Shown here: in pieces, positions 51,801-61,200 of the stretch | How positions within the stretch are numbered: the stretch's first letter is position 1 | How the letters are laid out: each line of letters opens with the position of its first letter | NCBI RefSeq assembly: GCF_021183625.1 | Contig: NZ_CP089214.1 | Coordinates: forward strand, 4,650,001-4,714,000 | Reading direction: 5' to 3' | Length of the DNA: 64,000 bases | Source: Nocardia asteroides | Lineage (GTDB): Bacteria; Actinomycetota; Actinomycetes; Mycobacteriales; Mycobacteriaceae | Translations under genes and position numbers: made by a program | The notes under the pieces: generated by a model | What the model was told of the DNA's origin: nothing | Database searches by the model: none | Seen by the model: the letters and a program-made list of their open reading frames with translations, nothing else

Positions 51801-54800
51801 GACGAGCTCGCGCTGCCCGCCGACCGGCACCGCCCCGGCACCGCGAGCTTCGCGGGCGCGCGGGAGCCGTTCACCGTCGACGCCGAGCTGCACCTGGCGC
51901 TGCGCGCGCTGGCCGCCGAGCACAACGTCACGCTCTTCATGCTGATGCACGCGGCGCTCGCGGTGCTGCTCGCCCGGCTCTCCGGCGGCGACGACATCGC
52001 CGTCGGCACCCCGATCGCGGGCCGCGGCGAGCCCGAGCTGGACGACCTGGTCGGCATGTTCGTGAACTCGCTGGTGCTGCGCACCGGCATCGAGCCCGCC
52101 GAGCCGTTCACCGAGCTGCTCGCCCGGGTCAGGGACGTGGACCTGGCCGCCTTCGCGCACGCCGACATCCCGTTCGAGCGGCTGGTCGAGCTGCTCGACC
52201 CGGTGCGCTCGCAGGCGCGGCACCCGCTCTTCCAGGTGGTGCTCTCGCTCGCCAACCTGCCCGCCACCGAGTTCGAGCTGCCCGGGCTGCGCATCGCCGG
52301 GGTCGAATCCGACACCGCCGTCGCCAAGTTCGACCTGCAGTGGACGCTCAGCGAGCTGCGCGACGAGCGCGGCGAGCCCGGCGGCATCGCGGGGCTGCTG
52401 GAGTACGCCACCGACCTGTTCGACCCGGAGACCGCCGCCGGCTTCGCCGAGCGCTTCGTCCGGCTGCTCGCCGCGGTCGCCGCCGACCCGGCGGCGCCGG
52501 TCGGCGCGGTCGAGGTGCTCGCGCCGCGGGAGCGGGCGGAGCTGATCGCCCGCTGGGGCGAGGCCGCCGTGCTGCCGCGGCCGCTGCCCGAGCTGCTCGC
52601 CGCCGCGGCGGCGGTCGACCCCGCCGCGCCCGCGGTGGTGTACCGGGGCGAGAGCATCAGCTACGCCGAGCTCGACGCGCGCTCGAACCGCCTGGCCCGG
52701 TTGCTCATCGCCGCCGGGGCCGGCCCGGAGGAGCGGGTGGCGCTCGCCGTCCCGCGGTCGGCGGACTCGGTGCTCGCGGTCTGGGCGGTGGCCAAGACCG
52801 GCGCCGCCTTCGTCCCGGTCGACCCGACCTACCCGGCCGAGCGGATCGCGCACATGGTGACCGACTCGGGCGCGCGGCTCGGGCTCACCGTGCGCGGTGT
52901 CAGCGCCGCGCTGCCGGACTCGGCGCGCTGGCTGGTGCTGGACGACCTCGACGCCTCCGGGTACGACGCCGCGCCGATCACCGATGCGGACCGGCTCCGG
53001 CCGCTGCACCCGGACAACCCGGTGTACGTCATCTACACCTCGGGCTCGACCGGCGTGCCGAAGGGCGTGGTGGTGGCGCACTGGGGCGTCGCCAACTTCG
53101 CCCAGGTGGAAATCGAGTACTTCGGCCTCGACGCGAACATCCGCGCCCTGCACTTCGCCTCGCCCAGCTTCGACGCCTCGATCCTGGAGCTGATGCTGGC
53201 GGTGGCGTGCGGCGGCGCGCTGGTGGTGGCGCCCGCCGACCTGTACGGCGGCGCGGAGCTGGCCGAGCTGATCGAGCGCGAGCGGATCACGCACGCCTTC
53301 GTCACCCCGGCGGCGCTGGCGACCTTCGAACCGGCCGGGCTGGAGTCGCTGCGGGTGCTCGTCGCGGGCGGCGAGGCCTGCCCGCCGGAGCTGGTCGGCA
53401 GGTGGGCGGCGCCGGGCCGGGCCTTCCACAACGGCTACGGCCCGACCGAGACCACCGTCATGTCCAACATCAGCGGCCCGATGGTGCCCGGCGCGCCGGT
53501 GACCATCGGCGCCCCGGTCCGCGGCATGCGCTCGCTGATCCTTGACGCCGGGCTGCGGCCGGTGCCGGTGGGCGTCGCGGGCGAGCTGTACCTGTCCGGC
53601 GCCGGTCTGGCGCGCGGCTACCACGCCAGGCCGGGGCTCACCGCGGAGCGGTTCGTCGCCGACCCGCACGTGCCGGGCGGACGGATGTACCGCACCGGCG
53701 ACGTGGTGCGCTGGACCCGCTCCGGCGAGGTCGAGTACGTGGGCCGCTCCGACTTCCAGGTGAAGGTGCGCGGTTTCCGGATCGAGCTGGGCGAGATCGA
53801 CGCCGCGCTGGCCGCGCACGGGTCGGTGGACTTCGCCGTGACCGTCGGGCGCGACGGCCGGCTGGCGGCGTACGTGGTCGGCCGCGATATCGACACCGCG
53901 GAGCTGACCAGGCACGTCGCCGCCCGGCTGCCCGGCTACATGGTGCCGTCCGCGATCACCGTGCTGGACAGCATCCCGCTCACCCCGGTCGGCAAGCTGG
54001 ACCGCGCGGCGCTGCCCGAGCCGGTCTTCGCGGCCAGGGCGTTCCGCGCCCCGGCCACGCTCAGCGAGGAGCTGGTGGCGGGCGCCTTCGCCGAGGTGCT
54101 CGGGTTGGACCGGGTCGGCGCCGACGACGACTTCTTCGAGTTGGGCGGCAACTCGCTGCTCGCCACCCAGGTGGTGAACCGCATCCGCGAACTCGGCGGC
54201 GCCGAGCTGCGGGTGGCGGTGTTCTTCAGCGACGCGACGGTGGCCGGGGTGGCGGCACGGGCCGCCGAGGCGCTCGCCGACGGTGGCGACGCGAACGCCG
54301 CGATGGGCGTCCTGCTGCCGATCCGGGCCACCGGCACCGAACCGCCGCTCTTCTGCGTGCACCCCATGTCCGGGCTGGCCTGGGCCTACGCCGGGCTGGC
54401 CCGCTTCCTGCCCGCGGCGCAGCCGATCATCGGCATCCAGTCGCCCGCGCTCTCCGAGGACGACTGGCGGCCGCTCTCGGTGGCCGACATCGTCACCAGG
54501 TACGTGGCCGAGATCCGCGCGGTGCGGCCGGAGGGGCCCTACCGGCTGCTCGGCTGGTCGCTCGGCGGCGTACTCGCGCACGCGATCGCGGTCCGGTTGC
54601 GGGAGCAGGGCGCCGAGGTGGAGCTGCTGGCCGTGCTCGACGGCGTGCCCGGAATCGACCTGGACGATTTCCGCCACGAAGTGCGCACCGCCTTCGCCGA
54701 GGTCGGAATCGCTCCGGATGCGCTGCCGGACGCGGACAGCCTCGGTGAGCTGGGTGACGAGGCGCTCGCGGTGTTGCTGGAATCGGTCCCCGCCGACCTG

Positions 54801-55118
54801 GCCGTGCTCACCGCCGACCGCATCCGCCGGATCTACCGGGGCGCGGTGCGCTCGGTGGAGCACGTCACCAGGTACCGCCCCGCCATCTTCGACGGCCGGA
54901 TCGACTTCGTCGGCGTCACCCGGTTGGACGCGGGGGCCGAGCCGCACGCGGGCGCGGCCGGCTGGCGGCGCTACACCGACGGCCCGGTGGCCGAGCACTC
55001 GATCGACTCCACCCACCTGCGCATGATGGAGCCGGAGGCGCTGGTCCAGCTGGGTCCGCTGCTGACCGGGCTGCTCGGTGGGGACGGTGCCGAGCGGACG
55101 ACCGGTACTTCCCGATAG
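39852..55118 (+). CDS. NRPS4: self-contained five-module NRPS with thioesterase, E domain missing after module 1
   Basis: A 5088-residue NRPS: A1 (YTSGSTG at 176), T1 (LGGDSI, Ser558), DCL-type C ([16 protein letters not shown] near 629; HHILIDG at 763), A2 (1224), T2 (Ser1622), C (HHISADG, 1804), A3 (near 2284), T3 (2671), C (HHVSGDG, 2855), A4 (near 3336), T4 (3724), C (HHIAADG, 3909), A5 (4395), T5 (4768) and TE (GWSLGG, Ser4903). T1 has the GGDS form typical of carriers that precede an E domain, and the next C is of the D-accepting kind, but only a linker of about 40 residues separates them. Codes: A1 DALFVGGIMK, A2 DIWHFAWVVK, A3 DVWSLALVHK, A4 DVWDFIVVSK, A5 DALFVGGVMK; none assigned. 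A1 and A5 match NRPS3 A1 and A5; A2 matches NRPS2 A3. It is predicted to make a pentapeptide on its own. Confidence 0.96.
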   Translation: MTSPARPRAARTRRSRLVSLPQLMTSAVEANPDGTAVVFAGADETYGSLGYAELDERSNRLARLLLERGVGPGDLVAVGIPRSLESVLAVWAVAKTGAGFVPVDPRYPRERVAYMVRDSGALLGLAVGAVRAELPETVEWLAIDADLDLEAWSPERVTTADRRRALRPDDAAYVIYTSGSTGLPKGVVVTQAGLKSFCDEQRDRYRVDSDSRALHFASPSFDASVLELLLALGGAAALVVVDPAIFGGDELARLLRRERATHAFITPAVLASLDPTGLDELRVVVAGGEACPPDLVRRWAFGGREFYNGYGPTETTIMTNISDPLVPGEPVTIGRPIRNITEFVLDERLGPVPDGVVGELYITGAQLARGYHARPALTAARFVANLFEENGSRLYRTGDLVRRLPSGEIEYLGRNDFQVKIRGFRIELGEIDAVLAAHDGIDFAVTVGHELDSGATILVSYVHAAGGAPVDTAALTELAEARLPAHMVPTAVMVLDAIPLTPVGKLDRRALPEPVLDHKTYRAPETPVQLAIAEVLAEVLGTERVGLDDDFFALGGDSITAIQVVSRARARGVVFTPREVFESRTLEALAGRAHTAEPEAAAAELALAPVPEAERERLALRYPGLAEVWPLTPLQSGMLFHALLAETSIDAYMTQFVIDLGGRVDAERLRGAAAAVLDRHDNLRVAFAEDGAGNPVQVVLDRVELPWRAVEFAHLDPDTVAVETDRLLAADLAERFDMRRPPLLRFALIRTAPDAWRLLVTAHHILIDGWSMPLLMQDLLTVYALGSAAALPPVRSYREYLAWLAHRDQGESVDAWRAALAGFDEPTPLATAGRGRELAAGIGELGFALSAEQTAGLALVASEVGVTVNTVVQAAWGLLVARSVDRDDVVFGATVSGRPPQLPGVESMVGLFLNAIPVRVRLGADSTLTEVLRALQAEQAGLLDHHYVGLSEIQAAVGVPELFDSLLVFESFPVDAAALTDAADALDGMVITGATGVNGSHYPLTVMVVPDREWQLQIKYLREVFDDEQVRVLADRFAALLARFVAEPGARVADIDVLTDAERAVLARVNDTAAPEFADGATLVSLFDAQVARTPDAAAVLADGETLTYAELDARARELAGYLAGRGVGPESLVAVAMRRSVELVVAVYAVLRTGAGYLPIDPDHPVERSEFVLGSAGPALALTTARDGFATAVDVPVVVVDDVVGEPFSGAAPQPGNVAYVIYTSGSTGRPKGVVITHRQMANQFRWAQREYPHGVGDVVLFKTPITFDISTWELFWPLQTGAAIVVAEPEGHRDPAYIARVLAEYSVTAVHFVPSMLEAFLDAVPEVSLPSLRFVFAAGEALSRQTAVRAAALLPGVRLDNWYGPAEATVVSAFPAAAARGGTGVPIGAPVANTGVAVLDRQLVPVPVGAAGELYVSGVQLSRGYAAAPGLTAERFVAGPDGTRLYRTGDVVRWVHAGARLALEYLGRSDFQVKLRGQRIELGEIESVLLAHPAVQRAAVQLVRGATGDRLVGYVVPAPGAEISGSGRTPAVTEAELLAHVGAGVPSYMVPSALVVLDSFPLNPSGKLDRRALPVPAAAARAYREPATEAERAVAGVFAEVLGLERAGADDDFFELGGNSLVATRVAARLGALTGARVPVRTVFERTTVAGLAAALPSGAAGERLPLVAGVRPPRVPLSLAQQRMWFLNRLDPESAVNNLPVAVRLTGTLDTAALARAVADVVARHETLRTVYPADADGIPHQVVLPVDRVAPALTPIPADRLDEQLAEVLGAGFDVTVDPPFRAALLEQGPGEYVLAFVAHHISADGWSMGPLTRDIMLAYAARAAGQPPAWTPLPVQYADFSLWQRAVLGAEDDPDSLLSAQAAYWRDRLAGLPAELALPADRPRPATQSFAGGSHGFLIDPALHAALTEMARAHGTTLFMVLHAALAALLARLSNSLDIVVGTPVAGRGEAELDDVIGMFVNTLVLRTEITPGAGFDTLLAQTRDHDLAAFAHADIPFERLVEVIDPERSTARHPLFQVMISLQNLPATSLELPELRADAVDFPIDTAKFDLMLALREAGEHGIAAEFSYARDLFDPETVAGFAERYVRLLTGIAADPAAPVGDIPLLSATETAQLPHTVEPRELGPTLLLPDLFTEQARRTPDATALVGPDGSTRSYAEFGARVHRLARRLVEAGVGPETLVALGQRRSVDLVVSAYAVLAAGGGYVPLDPDQPADRIGHILDTAAPILTLTADGFDAGAHPALDLGAVDLTGYADTPLTDADRNAPLRPQNPAYVIFTSGSTGRPKGVAVPHAAVVNQVRWITAEYGIGPDDVVLFKTPATFDVSVWELFGPLSVGGRMVVASPDGHRDPRYLAEVIAEQRVTMTSFVPSMLSVFAASADPAALTSLRALLLAGEALTGAVVDAVRRITPAALYNLYGPTEFTVHATHTQVPAAVPGAVPIGTPVWNAAAYVLDARLHPVPAGVAGELYLAGAQVVRGYAGRPDLTADRFVADPFGPAGTRMYRTGDLVRRGPDAALTYLGRTDFQVKLRGLRIELQEIEAALTAHPDVTQAVVVLHTDPHTGDRLVGYVVPATADRAALRAHLGTRLPGYMVPAALVPLDAMPLNASGKLDRKALPEPVFEKAAFRAPVTPVEQIVAGVFAEVLGTERRIGLDDDFFGLGGNSLLATQVVARIGAALDAHIPVRVLFEIATVGGLAARAEQAAGGGARPPLTAAPRPAHIPLSPAQQRMWFLNRFDRGSAAYTIPVAVRLRGALDTAALRAAIADVVERHEILRTVYPETADGPAQVILAPEQATPKLRVRPLTPDELPGALAELVTAAFDVTAEVPLRVVLFELAPDDFVLAMAIHHVSGDGASVAPLTRDLMIAYAARTRGDAPGWAPLPVQYADYSIWQRELLGAEDDPESLAAEQLAYWTRTLAGLPDQLELPTDRPRPAVRSYAGGVVGVEIDAETHAALTDLAREQGATLFMVVHTALAVLLARLAATDDVVIGTPIAGRAEPGLDDLIGMFVNTLVLRSRIAPHERFTELLARQRGTDIQAFAHADVPFERLVEVLNPARSQGRHPLFQVGLSFQNFAAAELELAGLSLSGVEIDTALSQFDLHLIVGDNYGPDGVPTGIVGGLTYATDLFDRGTAVEFVARLQRVLRAVVGDPASTVGDIPLTGTAEAERVLREWNSTAHPVRWELLHQGFEERVRAEPAAVALVAGAERLTFAELSARVERLARVLAARGVGPEVPVALALPRGVELVVGMYAVLRAGGAFVPIDPTHPAERIGHILDIARPAVVLISAETGFPVRVEAPLVVQELDGEPGFDGPLPVPAPDHPAYTLFTSGSTGRPKGVTITHRAVANQIAWMAAHYGFGPDDVYLQKTASTFDVSIWGYFLPPASGARLVLAADGAQRDPRHIAELVRAHRVTRTDFVPSMLNVFAQYAGSADLATLRDVFVIGEALPPETVAALAKVSDAAVHNVYGPTEAAVSVTYHEVTAADTAVVPIGVPEWNCTVYVLDSRLRPVPVGVAGELYLGGVQLARGYVRRPDLTSDRFVADPFGPPGSRLYRTGDVVSWRADGVLVYGGRVDFQVKFRGQRIELGEIETALLGVDGVAQAAVLVAAGATGEFLAGYVMPAPGAELDPDAVRAGVTAALPGYMVPAVVTVLPEFPLNTSGKLDRKALPVPEFRSRGFRPPATPIEEIVAGVFAEVLGVQRVGADDDFFALGGNSLLATQVVARIGAALEATVPVRAIFEAGSVAALAARAEQHAGSGARPPLVAAERPENLPLSLAQQRMWFLNQYDPGSAVYNIPIAVRLTGALDVPALEQAVADLVGRHEVLRTVYPRTDAGPVQRVVSVRAAFDGLAAELVTVDDLLPCVQSVVTEGFDVTAEVPVRVELFRIVGTDEHVLVFVAHHIAADGWSVGPLTRDLMVAYTARAAGATPAWAPLPVQYADYTLWQRRVLGAEDDPESVLAAQAGFWRTELAGLPDELALPADRHRPGTASFAGAREPFTVDAELHLALRALAAEHNVTLFMLMHAALAVLLARLSGGDDIAVGTPIAGRGEPELDDLVGMFVNSLVLRTGIEPAEPFTELLARVRDVDLAAFAHADIPFERLVELLDPVRSQARHPLFQVVLSLANLPATEFELPGLRIAGVESDTAVAKFDLQWTLSELRDERGEPGGIAGLLEYATDLFDPETAAGFAERFVRLLAAVAADPAAPVGAVEVLAPRERAELIARWGEAAVLPRPLPELLAAAAAVDPAAPAVVYRGESISYAELDARSNRLARLLIAAGAGPEERVALAVPRSADSVLAVWAVAKTGAAFVPVDPTYPAERIAHMVTDSGARLGLTVRGVSAALPDSARWLVLDDLDASGYDAAPITDADRLRPLHPDNPVYVIYTSGSTGVPKGVVVAHWGVANFAQVEIEYFGLDANIRALHFASPSFDASILELMLAVACGGALVVAPADLYGGAELAELIERERITHAFVTPAALATFEPAGLESLRVLVAGGEACPPELVGRWAAPGRAFHNGYGPTETTVMSNISGPMVPGAPVTIGAPVRGMRSLILDAGLRPVPVGVAGELYLSGAGLARGYHARPGLTAERFVADPHVPGGRMYRTGDVVRWTRSGEVEYVGRSDFQVKVRGFRIELGEIDAALAAHGSVDFAVTVGRDGRLAAYVVGRDIDTAELTRHVAARLPGYMVPSAITVLDSIPLTPVGKLDRAALPEPVFAARAFRAPATLSEELVAGAFAEVLGLDRVGADDDFFELGGNSLLATQVVNRIRELGGAELRVAVFFSDATVAGVAARAAEALADGGDANAAMGVLLPIRATGTEPPLFCVHPMSGLAWAYAGLARFLPAAQPIIGIQSPALSEDDWRPLSVADIVTRYVAEIRAVRPEGPYRLLGWSLGGVLAHAIAVRLREQGAEVELLAVLDGVPGIDLDDFRHEVRTAFAEVGIAPDALPDADSLGELGDEALAVLLESVPADLAVLTADRIRRIYRGAVRSVEHVTRYRPAIFDGRIDFVGVTRLDAGAEPHAGAAGWRRYTDGPVAEHSIDSTHLRMMEPEALVQLGPLLTGLLGGDGAERTTGTSR

Positions 55119-55137
55119 AGTGCGGCGCGGCCCTGCC

Positions 55138-55165
55138 CCCGAGACCGGCGCCCCGGCATCTCGGG
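55138..55165 (+). terminator. Terminator-like hairpin after NRPS4
   Basis: The arms CCCGAGA (55138-55144) and TCTCGGG (55159-55165) pair perfectly, and the 14-base interior can form a further CCGG/CCGG stem. It starts 20 bp after the NRPS4 stop codon. There is no U-tract, but the strength and position suit a factor-assisted or hairpin-only terminator separating NRPS4 from NRPS5. Confidence 0.5.
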
Positions 55166-55223
55166 TGCAACAAGGCTGATTTGCCGACGATAAAGCGAGT
55201 GTGCGGCAGGGGCGACCGCTGCC

Positions 55224-55229
55224 TACACT
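55224..55229 (+). promoter_or_regulatory. Candidate -10 element for NRPS5
   Basis: TACACT at 55224-55229 resembles an actinobacterial -10 hexamer and lies downstream of the post-NRPS4 hairpin, 33 bp before the NRPS5 start. A matching -35 is weak (GTGCGG near 55201). It suggests a separate promoter for NRPS5 but is not proof. Confidence 0.25.
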
Positions 55230-55262
55230 CGAGAATCTGCTCTGCCTTAGGGGATGCACACG

Positions 55263-58200
55263 ATGGACTCCCACCGACGCTCGAACCGGGACAACCGTCG
55301 GCGCAAGACCCGTAGCCCGCTGTTCGCTCAGCTGCTGACGGGGGCGGTCGAGGCTGCGGCGGAGTCGATCGCCATCCGGTACAACCCGACCGGCGAGCCC
55401 GGCGACCAGGTCGAGCTGAGCTACCGGGAGCTGGACGAGGCCTCGTCCAGGCTGGCCCGCGAGCTGATCATCCGGGACGTCGGCCCCGGCGCGGTGGTCG
55501 CCATCGCCATCACCCGCTCGGCGGAGTCGGTGCTCGCGGTGTGGGCGATCGCCAAGGCGGGCGCGGCCTATGTGCCGATCGACCCCACCTACCCGCGCGA
55601 GCGGATCGAGCACATGGTCGCCGATTCCGGCGCCGAGTTCGGCCTCACCCTGAGCAGGCACCGGCCGGTGCTCGGCACCGCCGCCTACTGGATCGAGCTG
55701 GACGACCCCATTCTCGCGAAGCGGATCGACGAGCGCCCCGGCCACCCCGTCTCCTACGAGGACCGGGTGCGGCCGTTGCACGCCGAGCACCCCGCGTACG
55801 TGCTCTACACCTCCGGCTCGACCGGCAGGCCGAAGGGCGTCGTCGTCACGCACGCCGGGCTCGGCGCGCTGGTGGCGCACGAGCGCGACCACTACGACGT
55901 TCGGCCCGGCTCCCGGGTGCTGCACATCTGCTCGCCCAACTTCGACGTCTCGGTGCTGGAGCTGCTGCTCGCCTTCGCCACCGGCTCCACCCTGGTGATC
56001 GCGCCGCCCGGGGTCTTCGGCGGCTTCGAGCTGGCCGATCTCATCCGCCGCGAGCAGGTGACGCACATGCTGATCACGCCGGGCGCGCTGGAGTCGGTGG
56101 ATCCGGGCGGGATCGACTCGCTGCGCTCGGTCATGGTGATCGGCGACCGCTTCGGCCCGGAGCTGGTCCGACGCTGGGCCGTCTCACCCCGGAACTTCTT
56201 CAACGCCTACGGCCCCACCGAGGCCAGCATCGCCGCCACCGGCACCCCGGCACTGCGCGCGGGCGAGCCGATCACCATCGGCACCGCCTACCCGGGCGTG
56301 CACGTCTTCGTGCTCGACGCCAGGCTGCGGCCGGTGCCCGCCGGGGTGGTCGGCGAGCTGTACCTGGCCGGGCCCGCGCTGGCCCGCGGCTACCTGAACC
56401 GCGGTGCGCTCACCGCGAGCCGCTTCGTGGCCTGCCCGTTCGGCAGCGAGCTCGGCGAGCCGGGCACTCGCATGTACCGAACCGGCGACCTGGCAAGGCG
56501 CACCGATTCCGAGAACGGCCCGCTGGAGTTCCTCGGCCGGACGGATTTCCAGGTCAAGGTGCGCGGCTTCCGGGTGGAGCTGGGCGAGATCGACGCCGCG
56601 CTCACCGCGCACGAGGACGTCGACTACGCCGCCACGCTCGGCAAGGTGCTTCCATCCGGGGTCACCGCGCTGGTCTCCTACGTGCTGCCCCGGCCGGGCG
56701 CGGTGCTCGACACCGAGAAGCTGGTGCTCTTCGCGGGCCGCGCGCTGCCCGCCTACATGATCCCGGCGGCCGTCGTCGTGCTCGACCGCATCCCGCTGAA
56801 CCCGGTGGGCAAGCTGGACCGCGCCGCGCTGCCCGAGCCGGTCTTCGCCGCGCGCGACTTCCGCGCGCCGGAGACCGCCGCCGAGCGGGCCGTCGCCGAG
56901 GCGTTCGCCGCGGTGCTCGGCACCGAGCGGCAAGTCGGCGCCGACGACGACTTCTTCGAGCTGGGCGGCAACTCCCTGCTCGCCGCGCAGGCCGCGGCTC
57001 GGATCGGCACCGCGCTGGCGGCCAAGGTCCCGGTGCAGCTGCTCTTCGAGGCGACCACCGTCGCCGCGCTGGCCGAGCGGGTGGCGGCGTACGCGGGCAC
57101 CGGCGGCAGGCCGCCGCTCACCGCGCAGCCGCGCCCCGAGCGCATCCCGCTCTCCTACGCGCAGCAGCGCATGTGGTTCCTGAACCGCTACGACCCCGAG
57201 TCGGCGGTGAACAACATCCCGACGGCGGTGCGGCTCACCGGCGCGCTCGACGTGGCGGCGCTGGAACTGGCCGTCACCGACCTGGTCGGCAGGCACGAGG
57301 TGCTGCGCACCGTCTACCCGGAGCTGGACGGCGTCGGCTACCAGGACATCCGGCCGGTCGGCGACCCCGTGCTGCCCCGGCTGGAGCGCGGCAGCGCCAC
57401 CGAGGACGAGGTGCACGAGCTGGTCATGGCGGCCGCCGCGCGCGGCTTCGACGTCACCGCGGCGCCGCCGATCCGGGCCGTGCTGCTCGAGCTCGGCCCG
57501 GACGACGCGGTGCTGGTCTGCGTGGTGCACCACATCGCCGCGGACGGCTTCTCGCTCGCCCCGCTCACCCGCGACCTGATGACGGCGTACCTGAGCCGGA
57601 CCCGCGGCGCCGAGCCGGACTGGGAACCGCCAACCGTGCAGTACGCCGACTACGCGCTCTGGCAGCGGAAGGCCCTCGGCTCCGAGGACGACCCGGCCTC
57701 GACCATGGCGGAGCAGCTCGGCTACTGGCGGGCCCGGCTCGCCGACCTGCCGCCGCAGCCGGAGCTCCCCGCCGACCGGCCGCGCCCCGCCGTGGCCTCC
57801 CACCGCGGCGACACCCTCCCCTTCCGGGTGGACGCGGGTACGTACGCCGGGCTGCGCAGGCTCGCCGCCGAGCACGACGCCACGCTCTTCATGGTGGTGC
57901 ACGCCGCGCTCGCGGTGGTGCTGAGCAGGCTCTCCGGCACCGACGACGTGGTGATCGGCACCCCCGTCGCCGGCCGCGGCGACGCGGCGCTGGACGACGT
58001 GATCGGCATGTTCGTCAACACCCTCGTGCTGCGGGCCGATGTGCCCACCGCGCGCCCCTTCACCGAGCTGCTGAGCGCGGTGCGCGGCGGCGACATCGCG
58101 GCCTTCGGCCACGCCGACGTCCCGTTCGAGCGGCTGGTGGAGCTGCTCGACCCGGTGCGCTCGCCCGCGCGGCACCCGCTCTTCCAGGTCATGCTGACCT

Positions 58201-61200
58201 TCCACAACACCGCGCGCGCCGAGCTGGAGCTGCCCGGGCTCTCGGTGCGCCCGATCGAGCTGCACAGCACCGGCCAGGCCCGCTTCGACCTGCAGCTCAC
58301 CCTGGTCGAGCACCCCGGCTCCGGGCTGGCGGCGGCGATCGACTTCGCCACCGACCTCTTCGACCCGCCCACCGTGCGCGACTTCGCGGACCGCTTCGTC
58401 CGGGTGCTCGCCGCGGTCGCGGCCGACGCGACCGTTCCGGTCGGCGACCTCGACCTGCTCGCGCCGGGCGAGCAGGAGCTGGTGCTGAACGCCTGGAACA
58501 CCGCGGGCGCCCCGGTGCCCGAGCTCACCCTCGTCGACCTGGTCGCGGCCCGCGCCCAGGCCAGGCCGTACTCGGTGGCCGTGCGCGGCCCGGGCGAGCT
58601 CGGCACCGAGCTGGACTACGGCACGCTCTGGGCCCGCGCCGAGCAGGCCGCGCGGGCGCTGATCGAGCTCGGCGCCGCCCCGGAGACGGTCGTCGCGGTC
58701 GCCGCCGGGCGCACCGAGGAGCTGCCCATCGCACTGCTCGCGGTGCTCATGTCCGGCGCCGCCTACCTGCCGCTGGACACCGGCTACCCGGCGCAGCGGC
58801 TGAGCTTCCTGCTCGCCGACGCCGCCCCGGTCGCCGTGCTGACCACCGGCGCCGAGCGGGAGCTGCTCCCGCCCACCGACATTCCCGTGGTCACGCTGGG
58901 CGAGCTCGGCACCGGCGCCGAGCCGGACGAGTTCGTCACCCAGGTGCTCGCCCCGCAGCGCAGGCTCGCGGCGGCGCGCCGCGGCGAGCTGCGCCCGGAC
59001 AACCTCGCCTACGTCATCTACACGTCGGGCTCCACCGGGACGCCGAAGGGCGTCCGGGTGACGCACCGGAACGTGCTCGAGCTCTTCGCCAACACCCAGC
59101 TCATCTTCGACTTCGACGCCGACGACGCCTGGACCCTGTTCCACTCCTTCGCCTTCGACTTCTCGGTGTGGGAGCTGTGGTGCGCCTTCGCCACCGGCGG
59201 CACCGTCGTGCTGGTCGACCAGCTGACCGCGCGCTCGCCGGAGGCGTTCCGCGCGCTGCTTGTCCGCGAGCGGGTGACCGTGCTCAACCAGACCCCGTCG
59301 GCCTTCCGGCAGCTGGCCGAGGCGGACCGGGTCGCGGTGGCCGGCGGCGCCGACCCGCTGGCGCTGCGCTACGTGGTCTTCGGCGGCGAGGCGCTCGACC
59401 TGCGCGGGCTGCGCGCCTGGTACGAGCGGTACCCGCGGGACGCCCCGTGGCTGGTGAACATGTACGGCATCACCGAGACCACGGTGCACGTCACCTTCCA
59501 GGTGCTGGACGAGCGGATGGCCGCGGAGGCGGTCGGCGTGATCGGCCGCGCGCTGCCGGGGGTCAGGGCGTACGTGCTCGACGATCGGCTACACCCGGCG
59601 CCGGTCGGGGTGATCGGCGAGATGCACGTCAGCGGTGGCCAACTGGCCCGCGGCTACGCCGGGCAGCCGGGGCCGACCGCGGCGCGCTTCGTCGCCGACC
59701 CCTTCGGCCCGCCCGGCGCGCGCATGTACCGCAGCGGCGACCTCGGCCGCTGGGCCGGGTTCGGCGCGGGCATGGCGCTGGAGTACCTGGGCCGCGCCGA
59801 CCAGCAGGTGCAGGTGCGCGGCTTCCGGATCGAGCCGGGCGAGGTGGAGGCCGCGCTGCTCGGCCTGGACGGCGTCGCCGAGGCGGCGGTGCTGGTCCGC
59901 GCCGACGAGCACAGCGGCGAGCGGCTGGTCGGGTACGTGGTGCCCGGCCAGGTCTGGGACGCCTTCACCGACTCCGGGCCGGACCCGGCCGCGCTCCGCG
60001 CCGAGCTGGCCGCGGTGCTGCCCGCGCACATGGTGCCGGATGTGATCACCGTGCTGTCCGCGCTCCCGCTCACCCGCAACGGCAAGCTGGACCGCACCGC
60101 GCTGCCCAGCCCCGAGGTGATCGGCGCGGCGCAGACGCAGGCCCCGGCCGGGCCGATCGAGCAGGGCGTCGCCGACGTCTTCGCCGGGCTGCTCGGCGCC
60201 ACCGAGGTGGGCAGGGACGACGACTTCTTCGCGCTCGGCGGCAACTCGCTGCTCGCCACCCGCGCGGTGGCGCGGGTGAACGAGGCGCTGGACGCCGCGG
60301 TCGCGGTCCGCGACCTCTTCGACGCGCCGACCGTCGCCGAGCTGGCCGACCGGGTGGTGGCCAGCCGCGCCGCCGCGGACGGGCACGCCGAGCGGCCGCC
60401 GCTGGTGCCGGTGCGCAGGCCGGAGCGGGTGCCGCCGGCCCCGGCCCAGTACCGCATGTGGCTGCTGAACCGGCTGGACCCGGAGTCGCTGGTCTACAAC
60501 ATCCCGCTGGCCATCCGGCTCACCGGCGAGCTCGACGCCCCCGCGCTGCGCACCGCCGTCGCCGACGTGCTCGAGCGGCACGAGCCGCTGCGCACCCGCT
60601 ACCCGCTCGGCCCGGACGGCATGCCGTACCAGGAGGTGCGGACGGTCGAGGAGACCATGCCGGAGGGGCTTCCGGTCCGCCGCGCGGCCGACCCGGGCCG
60701 GCTCGTCGCCGACCTCATGGGCAACCCGTTCGACGTCACCGAGCACGTTCCGGTGCGCGCGGTGCTGGTGCAGACCGGCCCGGCCGAGCACCTGCTCGTC
60801 CTCGTCCTGCACCACATCTGTGTCGACGGCGCCTCGGTGGCGGTGCTCGCCCGCGACCTGGTGACCGCATACGCCGCCCGCTCCACCGGCGTTCCGCCCG
60901 CCTTCGCGCCGCTCGCGGTGCGCTACGCCGACTACGCCATCCGGCAGCAGGAGGTGCTCGGCTCGGCCGACGACCCCGGCTCGCTGGCGGCGAGTCAGCT
61001 GGCGTACTGGAGGGAGCAGCTCGCCGGGCTGCCCGCCGTGCTCGAGCTGCCCTGGGACCGCCCGCGCCCGGCCACCCCGACGATGCGCGGGCTGAGTGCG
61101 CGGGTGGTGATCCCGGCCGAGGTGCACGAGGAGCTGATCCGGCTCACCCGCGGCCGCAACGCCACCGTCTTCATGGCCGTGCACGCCGCGCTCGCGGTGC

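Noticed and set aside
44892-56066. Very long minus-strand open frame (over 3700 codons) opposite NRPS4 and NRPS5
   Set aside because: It is antisense to clear NRPS domains and its translation is Arg/Gly/Val/His-rich with no domain motifs; such frames are expected opposite strongly GC-biased genes. The same applies to the long antisense frames opposite NRPS1, NRPS2 and NRPS3.
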